Counted from the stretch's first letter, positions 44,591-55,160 are shown. The stretch is 64,000 nt of DNA from Candidula unifasciata (GCA_905116865.2 CAJHNH020002798.1:29386-93385); one strand, 5' to 3'. Translations and numbers: made by a program. The notes: generated by a model from the sequence alone, not told the origin.

Positions 44591-44764
44591 TTTTGTGTGT
44601 AGCATTCTGTTAAGTTTGCTTATGGGGTCTTGCGGATGTTTACTGTTGGTTTGTTTTCTCCACAGTTCCACAAATGTTGGGGTATCTGTGCTATATTAAA
44701 TACAATAGCATTGCACGCCACTAAGGGCCATGGAAAGGACTCCTGCAACGTTGATGCGATCGAA

Positions 44765-44850
44765 GGAGACAGCCCCAGATACTGTCCCGACCGGCGACGC
44801 TGTCGTCTACAGGCGGGCCATGGGGCGACCCGGTCGCCGATAGGGAGTAA
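44765..44850 (+). repeat. 80-bp repeat with near-palindrome, copy 1
   Basis: GTCGTCTACAGGCGGGCCA...GGCGACCCGGTCGCCGA, about 80 percent identical to 47263-47345. It includes a 15-bp near-perfect palindrome, GGCGACCCGGTCGCC. Confidence 0.7.
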
Positions 44851-44859
44851 AACAAGTTC

Positions 44860-45900
44860 TTGTGAACTCGTATATATTATGCATACGAACAAGCGGGCTG
44901 TCGCTTTTTGTAAGGTCTCTTTGGCACTGCAAGGTACAGGGGAAAAGAACACGATGCGACAAATTATAGCATAGTTCGAATGGCTCATTACACAATTATC
45001 ACATTTATTCTTGATGCCACCAAATAGCACACTGAGGAGCTTCGAACTTGTTGCAAAACTAATTACGCACCAATTCGGATCCGAAACGCTGTTTGGGTGA
45101 TGAGAAAATCAGCTAGATGTCTTAAGCGTAAATTACCGACAATTGTAAATCGAGAAGTATTGGAAAACATTCGGTGCGATACAATTTTGTTTTCCAACAA
45201 AATGTTAACCCCACACACACAACCAGTAAATCATATCTGATTTGAAACAACAGCTTTGAACTACAGTGACTTTATGGCCCTGTTTGGGGACAAATGAGAA
45301 TTAAATTTTGTCATTGATTGTAAATGTAATTTCTCACATCAGCACATCAGTACCACTTGTAATTTATCACAAGCTATAATTTCTATCCGTATTCAAAAGC
45401 GGTGCGATATTAATTAACCATTGAATTGATACATACAATTGTGTCAGTGTAATTTTTTTTTTTTCGAACTGCTATTCCTTTTTTACTCCTCTCTTTGAAA
45501 AATATATAAATATGAGGGTAGTCAAAAAGCATACATCTCCTTTCGGGTGGAAGTGATAGGCACTCTAGGCCTTAACAGAGGGTGATTCGTTCTCTTTATT
45601 CTCTTTTCCACTCTAGGCTTTTATTTATTGCGTTTTTGTTTGTCTGTTAGTTTGTTCGTGTTAGTTAGTTTATTGGTTTCTCTAAGGGACATTTTTCATT
45701 CAATTGTTATACTATTTCCTTATAAGCTATCCGTCTGACATTGTTCATACACGCTTTGTGGATGACAATGCAATGTGTTAAAAAAATATTGAAGTGAAAA
45801 ACTATTTGTAGTAGACATTTCGATGTTCTATTTAGCCAGTAAATAAAATATATTTGTGAAGGGCAATAAATCTTCCACTAACAAAAATTTACAATTAGTA
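44860..45900. other. No assignable gene
   Basis: No recognised coding or repeat signature. Confidence 0.4.
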
Positions 45901-45906
45901 TTACTA

Positions 45907-46105
45907 CATTTTACCTCACTAGGACATCACACAAGCGATAAACATCTGATGACACAAAGTGCCACCGTGCGGATGAAAATCACCCGTGGATAGGTCTTGG
46001 AAACCGCTTTCATCCATTAGGCCGGGCTATATTGCGGCCCCTGGCAAGAGCCAGGGTGGGGCTTTAAAATAACGAAAAATTGCATCTCGCAAAGGGGATG
46101 ACCTG
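45907..46105 (+). mobile_element. Repeat C, copy 7
   Basis: Starts TACCTCACTAGGACATCACACAAGCG and ends GCATCTCGCAAAGGGGATGACC. It is close to consensus, with an intact CTGGCAAGAGCCAG hairpin. Confidence 0.85.
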
Positions 46106-46203
46106 TAATGCACATAAATTTGCCATCAAAATATTTTCGTGATGTCCACATCCTATTTTTTACTGGCTATAGACTGGATTATGAAAACAGTAACTGATAA
46201 CAC

Positions 46204-46435
46204 CTATAGGAATAAACTCCACAGGGAAGCATGTACAGCAGGGATCTACCAATCGTCAGTAGAAGTAATCTCTCGTCGACAAACGTTTCGGCCCACGAGC
46301 TCCTAGACGTTTTCAGAGAGTGGGCCCACCTGAGTTCATGAAGCTTAGGGTTGGTTTCCCTGCTGCACGAAATTACCGGATGGTGTTCGGATAGGGACAA
46401 GACGACTAGAATGGAATTCATTGGACCCCTACAAA
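46204..46435 (-). mobile_element. RLE LINE 3' fragment, with shared module copy C
   Basis: Minus-strand 3' UTR of the RLE family. On the minus strand the stem arms are AAACGT (46312-46307) and ACGTTT (46286-46281), a compensated change from AAATGT/ACATTT in copies A and B. CTAC TGACGATTG GTAG follows. The fragment ends abruptly at about 46435, where an RTE-like LINE begins on the plus strand. Confidence 0.75.
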
Positions 46436-47245
46436 ATAGCTTGATGACCTGGATTTCGCTGATGATATTTCTCTTCTGTTCCATTCACGCAATCAGGTGC
46501 AAGATACATTAAGTCTACTTAATGCGTGATCACAGCAGCTAGGCCTAAAAATCCATAAAGGAAAGACAAAGATAATAAGAATAATTCAGGCAAATAATAA
46601 TATGGTTTCTCTTAATGGCACCCCACTCCAAGACGTGGAGTCGCAGTACACGTATTTGGGCAGTAATGTAGAAAAGATTGGTGAACTTATAGAGAGATTA
46701 AAATAAGAATACAAAAAGCAAGAGGAGCTTTCATAGAATTAGGAAATTTGTGGAGGTTAAAAAAAAAAAAAGAAAGAAATAAAACGAAAGATTAAACTTA
46801 AATTTTTTTTTAAATTATGTCAAATCAGTACTTAACATGATGAACATCTAAGGTCATTACTAATAAACTACACACTGGAGCCTGCTACAACAGATGGAAT
46901 TAAATAGTGTGATAGAATCACTAATGTAGAGTTCTGGAGTAGAACTAAGCAAGCTCCAGTGGACCAAGAGTTTAAGAAAAGACGCTGGCGTTGTATAGGA
47001 CACACATTGAGAAAACCAGAGAATATAATAACTAGAATATCTTTGTAATGTAACCTACAGAGGCATAGGAATAAAGAAGGCCCAAAAAAAAATACATGGA
47101 GAAGGGAGCTGGAGAATGAATTTAGAAAGGTACAGAGGACATGGGGAGAGCTGCATGCGATAGCAAAAGATAAAACGACTTGACGTGAGTTGTTTGAATG
47201 CCTATGTTTGCCCCATTGGGTGCTAAAAAGGCAGAAGAAGAAGAA
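46434..47245 (+). pseudogene. RTE-like LINE, RT-to-3' end
   Basis: Begins at the RT catalytic region: LQNSLDDLDFADDISLL with the FADD motif (near 46445-46490), HSRNQVQDTLSLLN, a stop, then GLKIHKGKTKIIRI, LQDVESQYTYLGSNV, and later NVEFW-type and KKRRWRCIGHTLRK, ending with the basic TWRRELENEF segment and RELFECL. The 3' end reads GTGCTAAAAAGGCAGAAGAAGAAG. Several stops make it inactive. It is the longest copy of its family here. Confidence 0.8.
46819..46854 (+). repeat. 36-bp segment identical to 44434-44469
   Basis: Part of the RTE-like LINE: the DNA continues into CATTACTAATAAA, as in the related copy at 2508-2522. This is the native context and the likely donor of the copy at 44.4 kb. 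Confidence 0.8.
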
Positions 47246-47257
47246 GCAGTGTTTTAT

Positions 47258-47345
47258 GCGAACAAATCAGACAGACCCAAATACTGCCCCCACCGACGAA
47301 GTCGTCTACCGGCGAGCCAATAGGCGACCCGGTCGCCGACGAAGT
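47258..47345 (+). repeat. 80-bp repeat with near-palindrome, copy 2
   Basis: GACCCAAATACTGCCCCCACCGACGAAG, GTCGTCTACCGGCGAGCC, then GGCGACCCGGTCGCCGAC. It lies directly after the 3' end of the RTE-like LINE. Confidence 0.7.
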
Positions 47346-47639
47346 GGTGAGGAGGAAACTGGAGCTAAATGATATTCGTGTCCAGCTCTTAAAAAACTTA
47401 CGGTAACTGATTCGTCTGTTTGACCACGGCAACCTATTCAGACTACACATACAAGCTAAGAAGCTGAATATATTTTGTTCGTCAATAAGTTAGTTTCAGC
47501 TGACAGATCATTCTCACAGACGGCAACTAATTTAGTTCATAAGTTATGGGATACGTCAGAACCTGTGCGCTCATGTGCCATGGGTCCCCCCGCCCCTTTC
47601 CAATGTTTAGGGGCGCTGAGCGCCACCCACCCCCAGTTC

Positions 47640-48290
47640 GAAAATTTACAATTTACAATTTCTGGTGTTCCGCTTTTATTAAGAGCAAGCTGGTTAGGTT
47701 ACAAGAAAGTGTTCCCCGTGAAGTTGTTAAATCCCCTATCCTGTTTGTCCTTTTCATCAATGACCTAAAACAGTTCACGAATCGCATTCACAATGCCCTA
47801 AATACAGATGAACTGGCCACATGGACCCAAGCTGAACATATAGGAACAACTAAAACAAGAATTCGGGAAGTTATAAATACAGTTAAGAAATGGACAGACT
47901 CTTGGGGAGTCACACAAAAACCAGACCAAAACTGTCTCAAGACTCTTCTCTCCTTCCACAAAGCCAGAAAAAGTAGATCTTACCTAAAAGACAACATCCT
48001 TCAAAAAGAGGAAAACCCAACATATTCAGGAGTAAAGTTTGACAAAAGACTAACATGGGGCTCCCACATTGAAAGCTGTCCTGCGGCTCAGACTTATGAA
48101 GAAACTTACAGAAACGAGCTGGCGTGCAGATGCCAACACTGTACGACATGTAAACGCAGGATACGTACCACCAAAACTAGAGTATGGCATGGGAGCATAC
48201 TCCAACCAAATCAAACCTACACAAACTGGACAAAATACAGAACACTGGTCTCAGAATCACTAATGAAGGTATGAGAAGCACACCAATCGA
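47640..48290 (+). pseudogene. Jockey-like LINE reverse transcriptase, distal part
   Basis: Reads RLQESVPREVVKSPILFVLFINDL, then NALNTDELATWTQ where family members have the YADDLA catalytic motif: the aspartate pair has become T-D-E. Then WTDSWGV, ENPTYSGVKFDKRLTWGSHIE, and in another frame GYVPPKLEYGMGAYS. The catalytic loss and frame changes show decay. It continues into an RNase H region at 48600-48985. Confidence 0.75.
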
Positions 48291-48589
48291 TGAGCTGGAG
48301 GAAAATTCTGGCCTCTAGAGCTTGAAACCTCGAAGCAAAGAAAAAGGTGCTTACCCTGACAGAAAAATTTTACATTATGAACAACAACCCATGCACACAA
48401 TATCAAATAACAACTAGAAACCGACTGAAAAGGCAAAGCTTTCACCATCTATCAAAATTGTACTATACAAAAAACAGTGACATCCTTTCTAAAGATCCTT
48501 CAACGTGGGAAAACATCTAGGCATACAGCATAGACCTACAGTCTCACTATTCAGTCACAACAACTCCAGGCATAAATATAAAGGCTGAA

Positions 48590-49260
48590 GAATGTGACCT
48601 AGTACTGCATGCAAAGACACATGAACACGTCTACAACTGTTATCCAAAACCAAAATGGACACACGTATACACCAATGGATCATTGGAGGGAGGAAAAAAA
48701 CAATAACAGAGGAACTGGATCGGTCGTCATGCTGCAAGATGGGACAACGGTTGAAACTCTCAACGAACTTTAGAGCAGAGCAGCAAACAATTATCGATTC
48801 AGCCAAAGTGTGGGGGGGGGGGGGGGGAAACAACGAAAAACAACAACATTCTTTTCCTTTGTGACTGCATGCCAGTCCTTCGGGCGACTCAGAAGGATCG
48901 AAAACAATCAAATCGTTCTCCAGTGGATCCCTGCTCAATAAGGCATACCAGGAAGTGAGTTAACAGACAGACTTGCTAAAAATGAAACAAAAGGAGAAAC
49001 AAAACACTTATCTATTGTCATTACCAGAAATCAGAATACTTATCAAGGGAAAATACAAGGAATTGTGGAGAGAACAAACTAACAGTAAACATCCACAAGA
49101 CATTATTAGCAGACTCAACAGAAAATACAAAAATTGTCCGTCAATGAACAAGACAGCTCAGGCTCAACTACTTACAACTTTGATAAGATACCTGGCCTCA
49201 AGAGCAAAGTATGCAGAGCAAACTATGTGGAACCATTAAGGACCTGCTACTGACATGCGA
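48590..49260 (+). pseudogene. Jockey-like LINE RNase H and C-terminal region
   Basis: Residues KWTHVYTNGS (48652-48681, the first RNase H strand, D changed to N), then NNQIVLQWIPAQ-stop-GIPGSELTDRLAKNETK (48900-48985; the usual W-I-P-(A/G)-H-x-G-I-x-G-N-E-x-A-D-x-L-A). The later frame ends YAEQTMWNH. A G17 run (48811-48827) splits the domain. Dead copy. Confidence 0.7.
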
Positions 49261-49339
49261 GTTTATAGAGGCAACCAACCTGATGGTCTGATCTGAGCAT
49301 ACGTTACCGAACGCAAAGAAGAAGAAGAGCTTTCAAGGC

Positions 49340-50775
49340 ATTGTATTGTTTTAAAATGTTATATAATTTTCCCCCAGTTAGCATATCTTCTTTTTAAGCG
49401 ATCTCTGGTCAAAAACTGGGATGTCTTTTCAAAGTCTCTTAGGTTTTCCCAAAGCTTAGTTGTCAGTTCTACTGGGTGTAGCCATATGTTGCTCCGCAGC
49501 TCCGCCAGGAGAGGACAGTCTTGCAGGACATGTTCTGGAGTCTGTTCAGCACGAAGGCACTGACAGAGAGCTGTTTGGCTCATACCTAATTTATGTGAGT
49601 GTTTATTGAGTCTGCAGTGTCCAGTACGTAAGCGAAAAACTGTGACTTGGTCTGTTCTGTTCAAGTGTTTCAGAAAATCTTTTTCGTAGTTATAACCAGT
49701 GTTGGTTTTCCAATCTGTTTCTGATTTTCTCTTAATGAGAGTTTTGACTTCTGGAAAAGATAGTGGCTGGTAGGTCTGTGGTTTTGTTACTGCCTTCCTT
49801 GGCTAAAGCATCAGCGCTTTCATTGCCTTTGATGCCACAGTGAGATGGAATCCACTGCAAGTGAATTTCTGCCATTTTTGACAACATAGCAAGTTCCTTT
49901 GTTAGACTTTGTAGTGTGCTGTCGGTAGGTTCTCTCTCACTCAAGGGCCTGTATAGCTGACAGTGAGAAAAACCATCCTGCCTGCGGTAATTTGCAGATT
50001 GTTCATATACTGTGCTGCCATCAAAAGGGCTGAGAGCTCTGCCTTGTAGTTAGAGCAAGTTCGTCCGGTGGGGGCTGCCAGGGACACAGTAGTGGCATCT
50101 GGGTGTTTTATGTAAACACCTGCCCCACCATTCGTAGTTGCCTCTTTTGCTGATCCATCCGTGTAGATTCTCGTCCAGCTGTCCTATAGGAACATGTTGT
50201 TGAGGTGTTCCATTGTGAGCACTTTCTTTACTAAAGTGGGCTCAGCATCTTTGTTTCCCAGGTTCGGTATGGATGCTGAAACATTGAGTGTCAATAATTC
50301 GGAGTCCCAGAGATCGAAAGATAGCTCTTCAGGTGTACATTGTTGGTTAAGTAGTGAAGAGAATGACTTTCCAAATTCCTTAGCTAGATGGCTTAGGCGT
50401 GTGCTCTTTATTTGTTTTTTTTTTTTTTTTGTTTTTTTGTTTTTTGTTTTTTGGTCCTGGCTGCCAATTGTTCGTGTAGTGGGTGGTTTAGCATTCTCTT
50501 CATTTTTCCGCATGTAGAATTGCTTTTGTCCTTCTTCTTTCTTCAAAGGGGATGATGTTGGCTGTATTTTCCATTTCTACAATAGGTGTAGCTTTTATGG
50601 CTCCTAGAATTGTACGCAGACTTCTATTTTGCGTTTTGTCTAGTACCTGTTTATTGGAATGGGCTGCTATTATCCATGACGATGATGCGTATTCGAGAGT
50701 TGGTCTGACTGTATACCTGCTCAAGATGCAACTATCTGCTTCCCAAGTGGTGCCTGCCAATTTCTTCATCACACC
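49340..50775 (-). pseudogene. Jockey-like LINE 3' half, minus strand
   Basis: From right to left: RT thumb (MMKKLAGTTWEAD..., TVRPTLEYASSSW, LDKTQNRSLRTILGAIKATPI), a spacer, RNase H (RIYTDGSA at about 50170, GAGVYIKHPDATT, NYKAELSALL, then LQWIPSHCGIKGNESADALAKEG) and the C-terminal zinc-like tail (RLRTGHCRLN, CQCLRAEQTPEHVLQDCPL). RNase H catalytic D, E and D residues are visible. Frames change at least three times; a T-run at 50409-50437 lies in the spacer. The RT palm is missing. Confidence 0.85.
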
Positions 50776-51015
50776 TTGTTATTTAGCATATAATAATATA
50801 ATAATTCATTATTGCTGCACACTTAAACAAAGTTTAGGCTGCTTGAGCAAAACCTCTAGAATATTAAGGGGCTAAGCATCCTCCTCCCCCGCCCCTGCCC
50901 TCCCTTTTCCACACAACCCGAATTCGGTGGCGGCGAAACATACGGTTATTATGAATGTTTGCGACTAAATATTGATGGTGGTGAAAGGACATATCTATCT
51001 CTATCTCTCTTCTTT

Positions 51016-51215
51016 TACTTCACCAAGACATCACACAAGCGATAAACACCCGATGACACAAAATGCCACTATGTGGATGAGGATCACCCGTGGAGAAGTA
51101 CCAAAAGCCACGTTCAGAAATTAGACCATATTTAGGGCCGGGCTATATTGCGACCCCTGGCAAGAGCCAGAACAGGGCTTTAAATAACTAAAAACTACAT
51201 CCCATAAAGGAATGT
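51016..51215 (+). mobile_element. Repeat C, copy 8
   Basis: Starts TACTTCACCAAGACATCACACAAGCG, ends CTACATCCCATAAAGGAATG. First of a tandem pair. Confidence 0.85.
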
Positions 51216-51236
51216 CAGAAAAGACATAACTGACTT

Positions 51237-51425
51237 TCGAACCCACCTTGACATCACACGATGTACCACCATGTGGATGAGGATCACCGTGGAGAGGTTT
51301 CAAAAGCTGCGTTCAGCCAAAAGGCCACATTTATGGCCTGGCTATATTGCGGCCCCAGGCAAGAGCCAGAGTAGGGCTTCAAATAACTAAAAATTACATC
51401 CCATAAAAGAATGCCACAGAAGACA
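51237..51425 (+). mobile_element. Repeat C, copy 9
   Basis: Starts CGAACCCACCTTGACATCACACG, ends TTACATCCCATAAAAGAATG. It lies 79 bp before a mariner end, as copy 5 lies 83 bp before one at 15.55 kb. Confidence 0.85.
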
Positions 51426-51503
51426 TATAAATATTATGATAACTGTCGTTTCAAGTATTTCTCAAACAATTAGGACTTAAAAAATAATTTGACTGTAAAC
51501 AAG

Positions 51504-52659
51504 GTCCGACAATTAAGTAATGAGACTAATTCCATAACAATTTTAAAAATTGAACAGCTGAAGATATAACCTGTATTTTATTCAAATTAAGGCCCTGGTG
51601 CATTGATACAGCAAATGGCACGATCTAACAAACACTGGAACGACCTCTGTGGGTCTTCTGTTGTTATGGCCCTTAAAGTCGATGTTACGCCCTTTTGACG
51701 TCTTTAATATCGTCAAAGATGCGTCCTTTTAATTGTAACTTTAATTTTGGTAATAGAAAATAATCACAGGAAAACAAATCTGGGGAATAGGGTGGATGGC
51801 TGAGAACACTCACTTGTTTTGCGGCCAAAATTCCTGTTTTGATGTTGATGATGTCTCGTGGGTACTCAGCCCGCTGATGTTTTTGATTTTAGAGGGTTGG
51901 CCGACCTGGGCAATGACTCCCAGGCATCGATCTTCTCCTGCTGCACTTTACCGGATGTTCTCAGACATCTTTTTCTTCTTCTTCGGCATTCCGAGCCCTT
52001 TAGGTTTATTGCTGCAAATATCACCAGCCTTCATTCATCTCTCCGGTTGGCTTTCTCTTTCCAGTTGATGACACCAAGTGCTTGCAGGTCTGTATGAATA
52101 TTCATCAGACAACGACTGCGGTACAAACCTGAACGCAACATTTTTTCTTGTCAATATCTTGCACACAAATTTTACAAAGAGTCTCTCTATTAACGCCAGA
52201 TTTATCTGCCTTCATCCTGACAGTAAAACAACGATTTTCTAGTATCCATTCTCTGGCTTCTGCAATGAGTTCATCATTACTAACAGAAATTAAGCGTCCA
52301 GTTCTAGTTGCATTAGCAATCATTTTTTACAACACTTTTGAATCGTGAATACCACCTGAAAACTTGAGCCCTATTTAATTATCCCCATAAACTTGTTGCA
52401 TCAATGTAACTGTCTCAATGGTGCTTTTTCTGAGTTTTAAACAAAATTTAATGTTTTTTGCTCCATGCTGATTTCGTAACAATGCACATAAAACTAGGTC
52501 AATACTATAGCGGCTTGTTTGTCGTCCGCTTATCAAGCGGCGATGCAAAGTTGACAGATCATAGAAGAAAGTTCCTTCTTTGGATTCCATGCTTTGCTTC
52601 ATAGATGGCACTTTTGTCTTGGCCGTAATAAAATCAGTCTCATTACTTAAATGGCGGAC
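51504..52659 (-). mobile_element. Mariner-like DNA transposon, deleted and interrupted
   Basis: Terminal inverted repeats of about 28 bp: GTCCGACAATTAAGTAATGAG at the left and GTCCGCCATTTAAGTAATGAG (reverse complement) at the right. The transposase gene is on the minus strand: NIKFCLKLRKSTIETV...QQVYGDN near 52455-52375, ENRCFTVRMKADKSGVNRETLCKI near 52225-52165, RFVPQSLSDE near 52120, and on the far side of an insertion SHPPYSPDL (about 51795) and KGRIFDD. About 350 bp including part of the catalytic core is gone, and a 0.2-kb LINE 3' piece (51885-52095) is inserted. Confidence 0.85.
51885..52100 (-). mobile_element. RTE-type LINE 3' end inserted in mariner
   Basis: Minus-strand reading: T-DLQALGVINWKEKANRRDE and a stop, then the 3' UTR with GAACATCCGGTAAAGTGCAGC and ACCCTCTAAAATC. 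It matches 58047-58255 at over 85 percent. Unlike the 58-kb copy, it stops at CTAAAATC and has no hairpin module. Confidence 0.75.
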
Positions 52660-52679
52660 ATTCTATCTTGAGCTCTCAC

Positions 52680-52960
52680 TTATATTTGATTACCTTATAA
52701 TTATTGTGCTATATTAGCAGCTACATTTTTGCCTGCCTTTAAATTTTATAGTTAAAATTCAAATATAGGTAGATTTGTTTTCTTCATAATTGAATTTGGC
52801 ATCGTCTAATATTAAATGGGTACTGGGTAGTATCCTGGAAAGGTAATGCAGCCTATGTGACGTTGACTATTGCGCCAAAGTCGTGGAAAGTATCGTATTA
52901 TCAGTGTTCAGCGTTAGTCTATCTGTTTATGTCCCTTTCTTTGGCGCTCACCTACTCTGT
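52680..52960. other. Upstream flank of receptor gene
   Basis: A/T-rich; no clear TATA box or other promoter element was recognised. Confidence 0.4.
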
Positions 52961-52962
52961 TT

Positions 52963-52965
<3 letters not shown>

Positions 52966-53015
<50 letters not shown>

Positions 53016-53025
53016 CCGCTCTCTC

Positions 53026-53062
<37 letters not shown>
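52966..53062 (+). repeat. (CT)n tract upstream of receptor gene
   Basis: About 48 CT dinucleotides, with interruptions TTTCTCCCG and CCC. It ends 56 bp before the receptor ATG and about 50 bp before the putative splice acceptor, so it may lie in a 5' UTR intron. Confidence 0.95.
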
Positions 53063-53097
53063 GCATAATAATTATTGCTAATACTTTGTATTTATTA

Positions 53098-53115
53098 TTT
53101 TTCAAATTTCCACAG
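53098..53115 (+). promoter_or_regulatory. Probable splice acceptor before receptor start
   Basis: TTTTTCAAATTTCCACAG ends two bases before the ATG at 53118. A polypyrimidine stretch and CAG agree with the 3' splice consensus. Confidence 0.5.
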
Positions 53116-53117
53116 AC

Positions 53118-54191
53118 ATGCCTCTCTCCGCAGTCTTCTTAACAGTCGTCATCAACTTTACAGAAAGCACTGAACAACCACGTTCCATCATTACAGACTA
53201 CCAATATTTGTTTATCATGTACATTTGTTTGGGCATCATTTGCCAGATAATAACAGTCTTCGGTACAGTTAGCAACGTTATAAACTGTATCATTTTCGTA
53301 AAGCAAGGATTCTCGGACACCATAAACATAAGCCTACTATCATTGGCCGTCTCGGACCTTTGTTCATTACTGTGTATCATGTGGAGCAATCTTTGCTTCA
53401 CACCCGCTTTCCACAATTCTGGTATCCCTATGGCAACTTATGAAGTTCATTTAATCACTGGAAGTTGGCCACATGTAATCTTCACAAGAACAACAGGCTG
53501 GATTACAGCATTCATTAGCCTCGAGAGATGTGTTTGTGTGATTCGTCCCTTGAAAGTGAAGACGATATTTACCAGAAGGAAGCATATCATAGCAATGATA
53601 TTTTTCTTTGTTATCCCATTGAGCTGTGGATCGTTGGCATATATTTGCGCTGGACTCGAATGGAGGTTTTTCCCAGAAAGAAACACGACCTTGATTGGCC
53701 TTGTTTATCATATGGATGCTTACAGACGAAGAATAACACACTCCATTTCCTATGCAGTCAATGGCGTTCTCATGCCAGTCTCTTGCTTTGTGTCTGTAGT
53801 GGTTCTGACAACTGTACTTGTAACCAAATTAAACAAAAAAGCAGCTTGGAGATATTCAAATTCTTCTTCTGCATGTCATACAATAGAAAAGCCAACCAAC
53901 AATGTAAATTCTAAGGAAGTAAAAGTTGCAAAGATGGTAGTTCTGATTTCCAGTATCTTCATTGTTAGTTTTATTCCTGCTGTGGCCACCTTTATAGCTG
54001 GATTTGTAGAACCTCGCCTGGGCTATGATGGGCTGTACAAGAATCTATTCCTGGTTACAATGTCTGTATCTTCAATAACAGAGGCCATCAACTCCAGCAT
54101 CAATATCTGTGTTTACTTTACCATGAGTACAAAATTTAGGGAGTCTCTTCTAAAGATCTTCACATGGGATGCTCCAGAAAATCCTAAGTAA
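53118..54191 (+). CDS. Chemosensory-type rhodopsin-like 7TM receptor
   Basis: An intact 357-residue single-exon receptor on the plus strand. TM segments lie near residues 31-61, 68-90, 115-145, 155-179, 210-237, 271-295 and 304-335. Landmarks: N53 (SNVIN), D80 in LAVSDLC, E136-R137-C138 (LERC instead of DRY), P220 in TM5, FIPA in TM6 and N329-I-C-V-Y333 in TM7. An extracellular N-glycosylation site (NFT, residue 13) precedes TM1, and there is no cleavable signal peptide. The blocks WSNLCFTPAF, VHLITGSWPHV and WRFFPERN are almost the same as in the receptor at 17.5-18.6 kb. Its role as a chemoreceptor is inferred from family; the ligand is unknown. The first Met is used because a splice-acceptor-like CACAG ends just before it. 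Confidence 0.92.
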   Translation: MPLSAVFLTVVINFTESTEQPRSIITDYQYLFIMYICLGIICQIITVFGTVSNVINCIIFVKQGFSDTINISLLSLAVSDLCSLLCIMWSNLCFTPAFHNSGIPMATYEVHLITGSWPHVIFTRTTGWITAFISLERCVCVIRPLKVKTIFTRRKHIIAMIFFFVIPLSCGSLAYICAGLEWRFFPERNTTLIGLVYHMDAYRRRITHSISYAVNGVLMPVSCFVSVVVLTTVLVTKLNKKAAWRYSNSSSACHTIEKPTNNVNSKEVKVAKMVVLISSIFIVSFIPAVATFIAGFVEPRLGYDGLYKNLFLVTMSVSSITEAINSSINICVYFTMSTKFRESLLKIFTWDAPENPK

Positions 54192-54194
54192 TCA

Positions 54195-54370
54195 ATTAAA
54201 GAGTACGTCCACATCAGTATGTGCTAGTGAAATTGTCTTTTGGATAAGGTATTTCTGTTAGTAAACTGATCATTTTCTACTGATGATGATAAGTTTTTTA
54301 ATGGTGACATCGGAAACTGCAAAAAGGGCACGGTTAAGAACAATTACTATGACTAGTGATTAGTAAAAGT
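54195..54370. other. 3' flank of receptor gene
   Basis: The first 180 bp after the stop. An ATTAAA at 54200 is too close to the stop to be a likely polyadenylation signal; none better was seen. Confidence 0.3.
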
Positions 54371-54475
54371 AAGGGACACTTTTCCACGTCTTCAAGAGCA
54401 TTTGGAATACAGGTCTAGACCTATATTTTATGTGATTAGTAGGGACTATCATTAAGTGACTCCGGGCAACTCTAT
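54370..54475 (-). mobile_element. SINE family A, partial
   Basis: GTAAGGGACACTTTTCCACG...GGTCTAGACCTATATTTTATG parallels 26935-26985 and 62548-62615; this is the 3' part in minus orientation. Confidence 0.5.
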
Positions 54476-54604
54476 AGTCGTTCCGATCTCAATAATAGCT
54501 CCATTAAGTATAAAACGACACATCACATCTGTTCTGAGTTCAATAACCAGACAGATATCTTTAATTTTTAGTGAAATTTTTAGTTTTGGCTTCTTGTAAT
54601 CGCC

Positions 54605-54900
54605 TCCGCGATCTGACCGAACGGTTAGAATGCTGGGCTCTCAAGAGAGAGAGACCTGGGTTCGAATCCTCGGTAAGGCTGTGGATTTTTCTGTCGAGGA
54701 CAAAATAAAATCCTCAACTGCACTGCACAGATCTAGCCATGCTCAGGCTTACAGACCTCCCTGCCCAAACCGCACAAGTGGCATAAAAAAGGCAGTAATT
54801 GGCAGTTGACCTTCGCGATCTGCATTTCACATGACATGAATGACGTCACACCTGCCCAGTACCCGGCCGGTCACAGTAACTGTATTATCTGTCAGATAAT
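54605..54900 (+). mobile_element. tRNA-headed SINE, separate family
   Basis: Head with A box CTGACCGAACGGTTAGAATGC and B box GGGTTCGAATCC (54659-54670) in tRNA spacing, then GTGGATTTTTCTGTCGAGGAC, CACAGATCTAGCC and the ATGACATGAATGACGTCACACCTGCCCAGTACCCGG end. The T stem does not close, so this is tRNA-derived and not a tRNA gene. Confidence 0.7.
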
Positions 54901-55057
54901 CGGATTATTGTGAGACAGATTACGGTACTCTGTCAGGTGGAAAACGTGTGTAGTCTTCATCTAATGTTGATTATAATCAAACATACAGTATAGACAATAG
55001 TGTGAGTCTGATTTTTTTTTTTTTTTTTTTTAAGGTACAAAACGTGCACTCAATATA

Positions 55058-55160
55058 TTAACTTGTGATTTTGATAACAAATTAACTTGTGATTTTGATA
55101 ACAGATTCACTTGTGATTTTGATAACAGATTCACTTGTCATTTTGGTAACAGATTCACTA
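55058..55160 (+). repeat. 24-bp tandem repeat, four copies
   Basis: Unit ACTTGTGATTTTGATAACAGATTC, with divergence in the last copy (TCATTTTGGTAAC). A T21 run precedes it at 55012-55032. Confidence 0.9.

Noticed and set aside
54605..54675. tRNA gene with A and B boxes
   Set aside because: The T and acceptor stems do not close and a SINE-like body follows; it is a tRNA-derived head.
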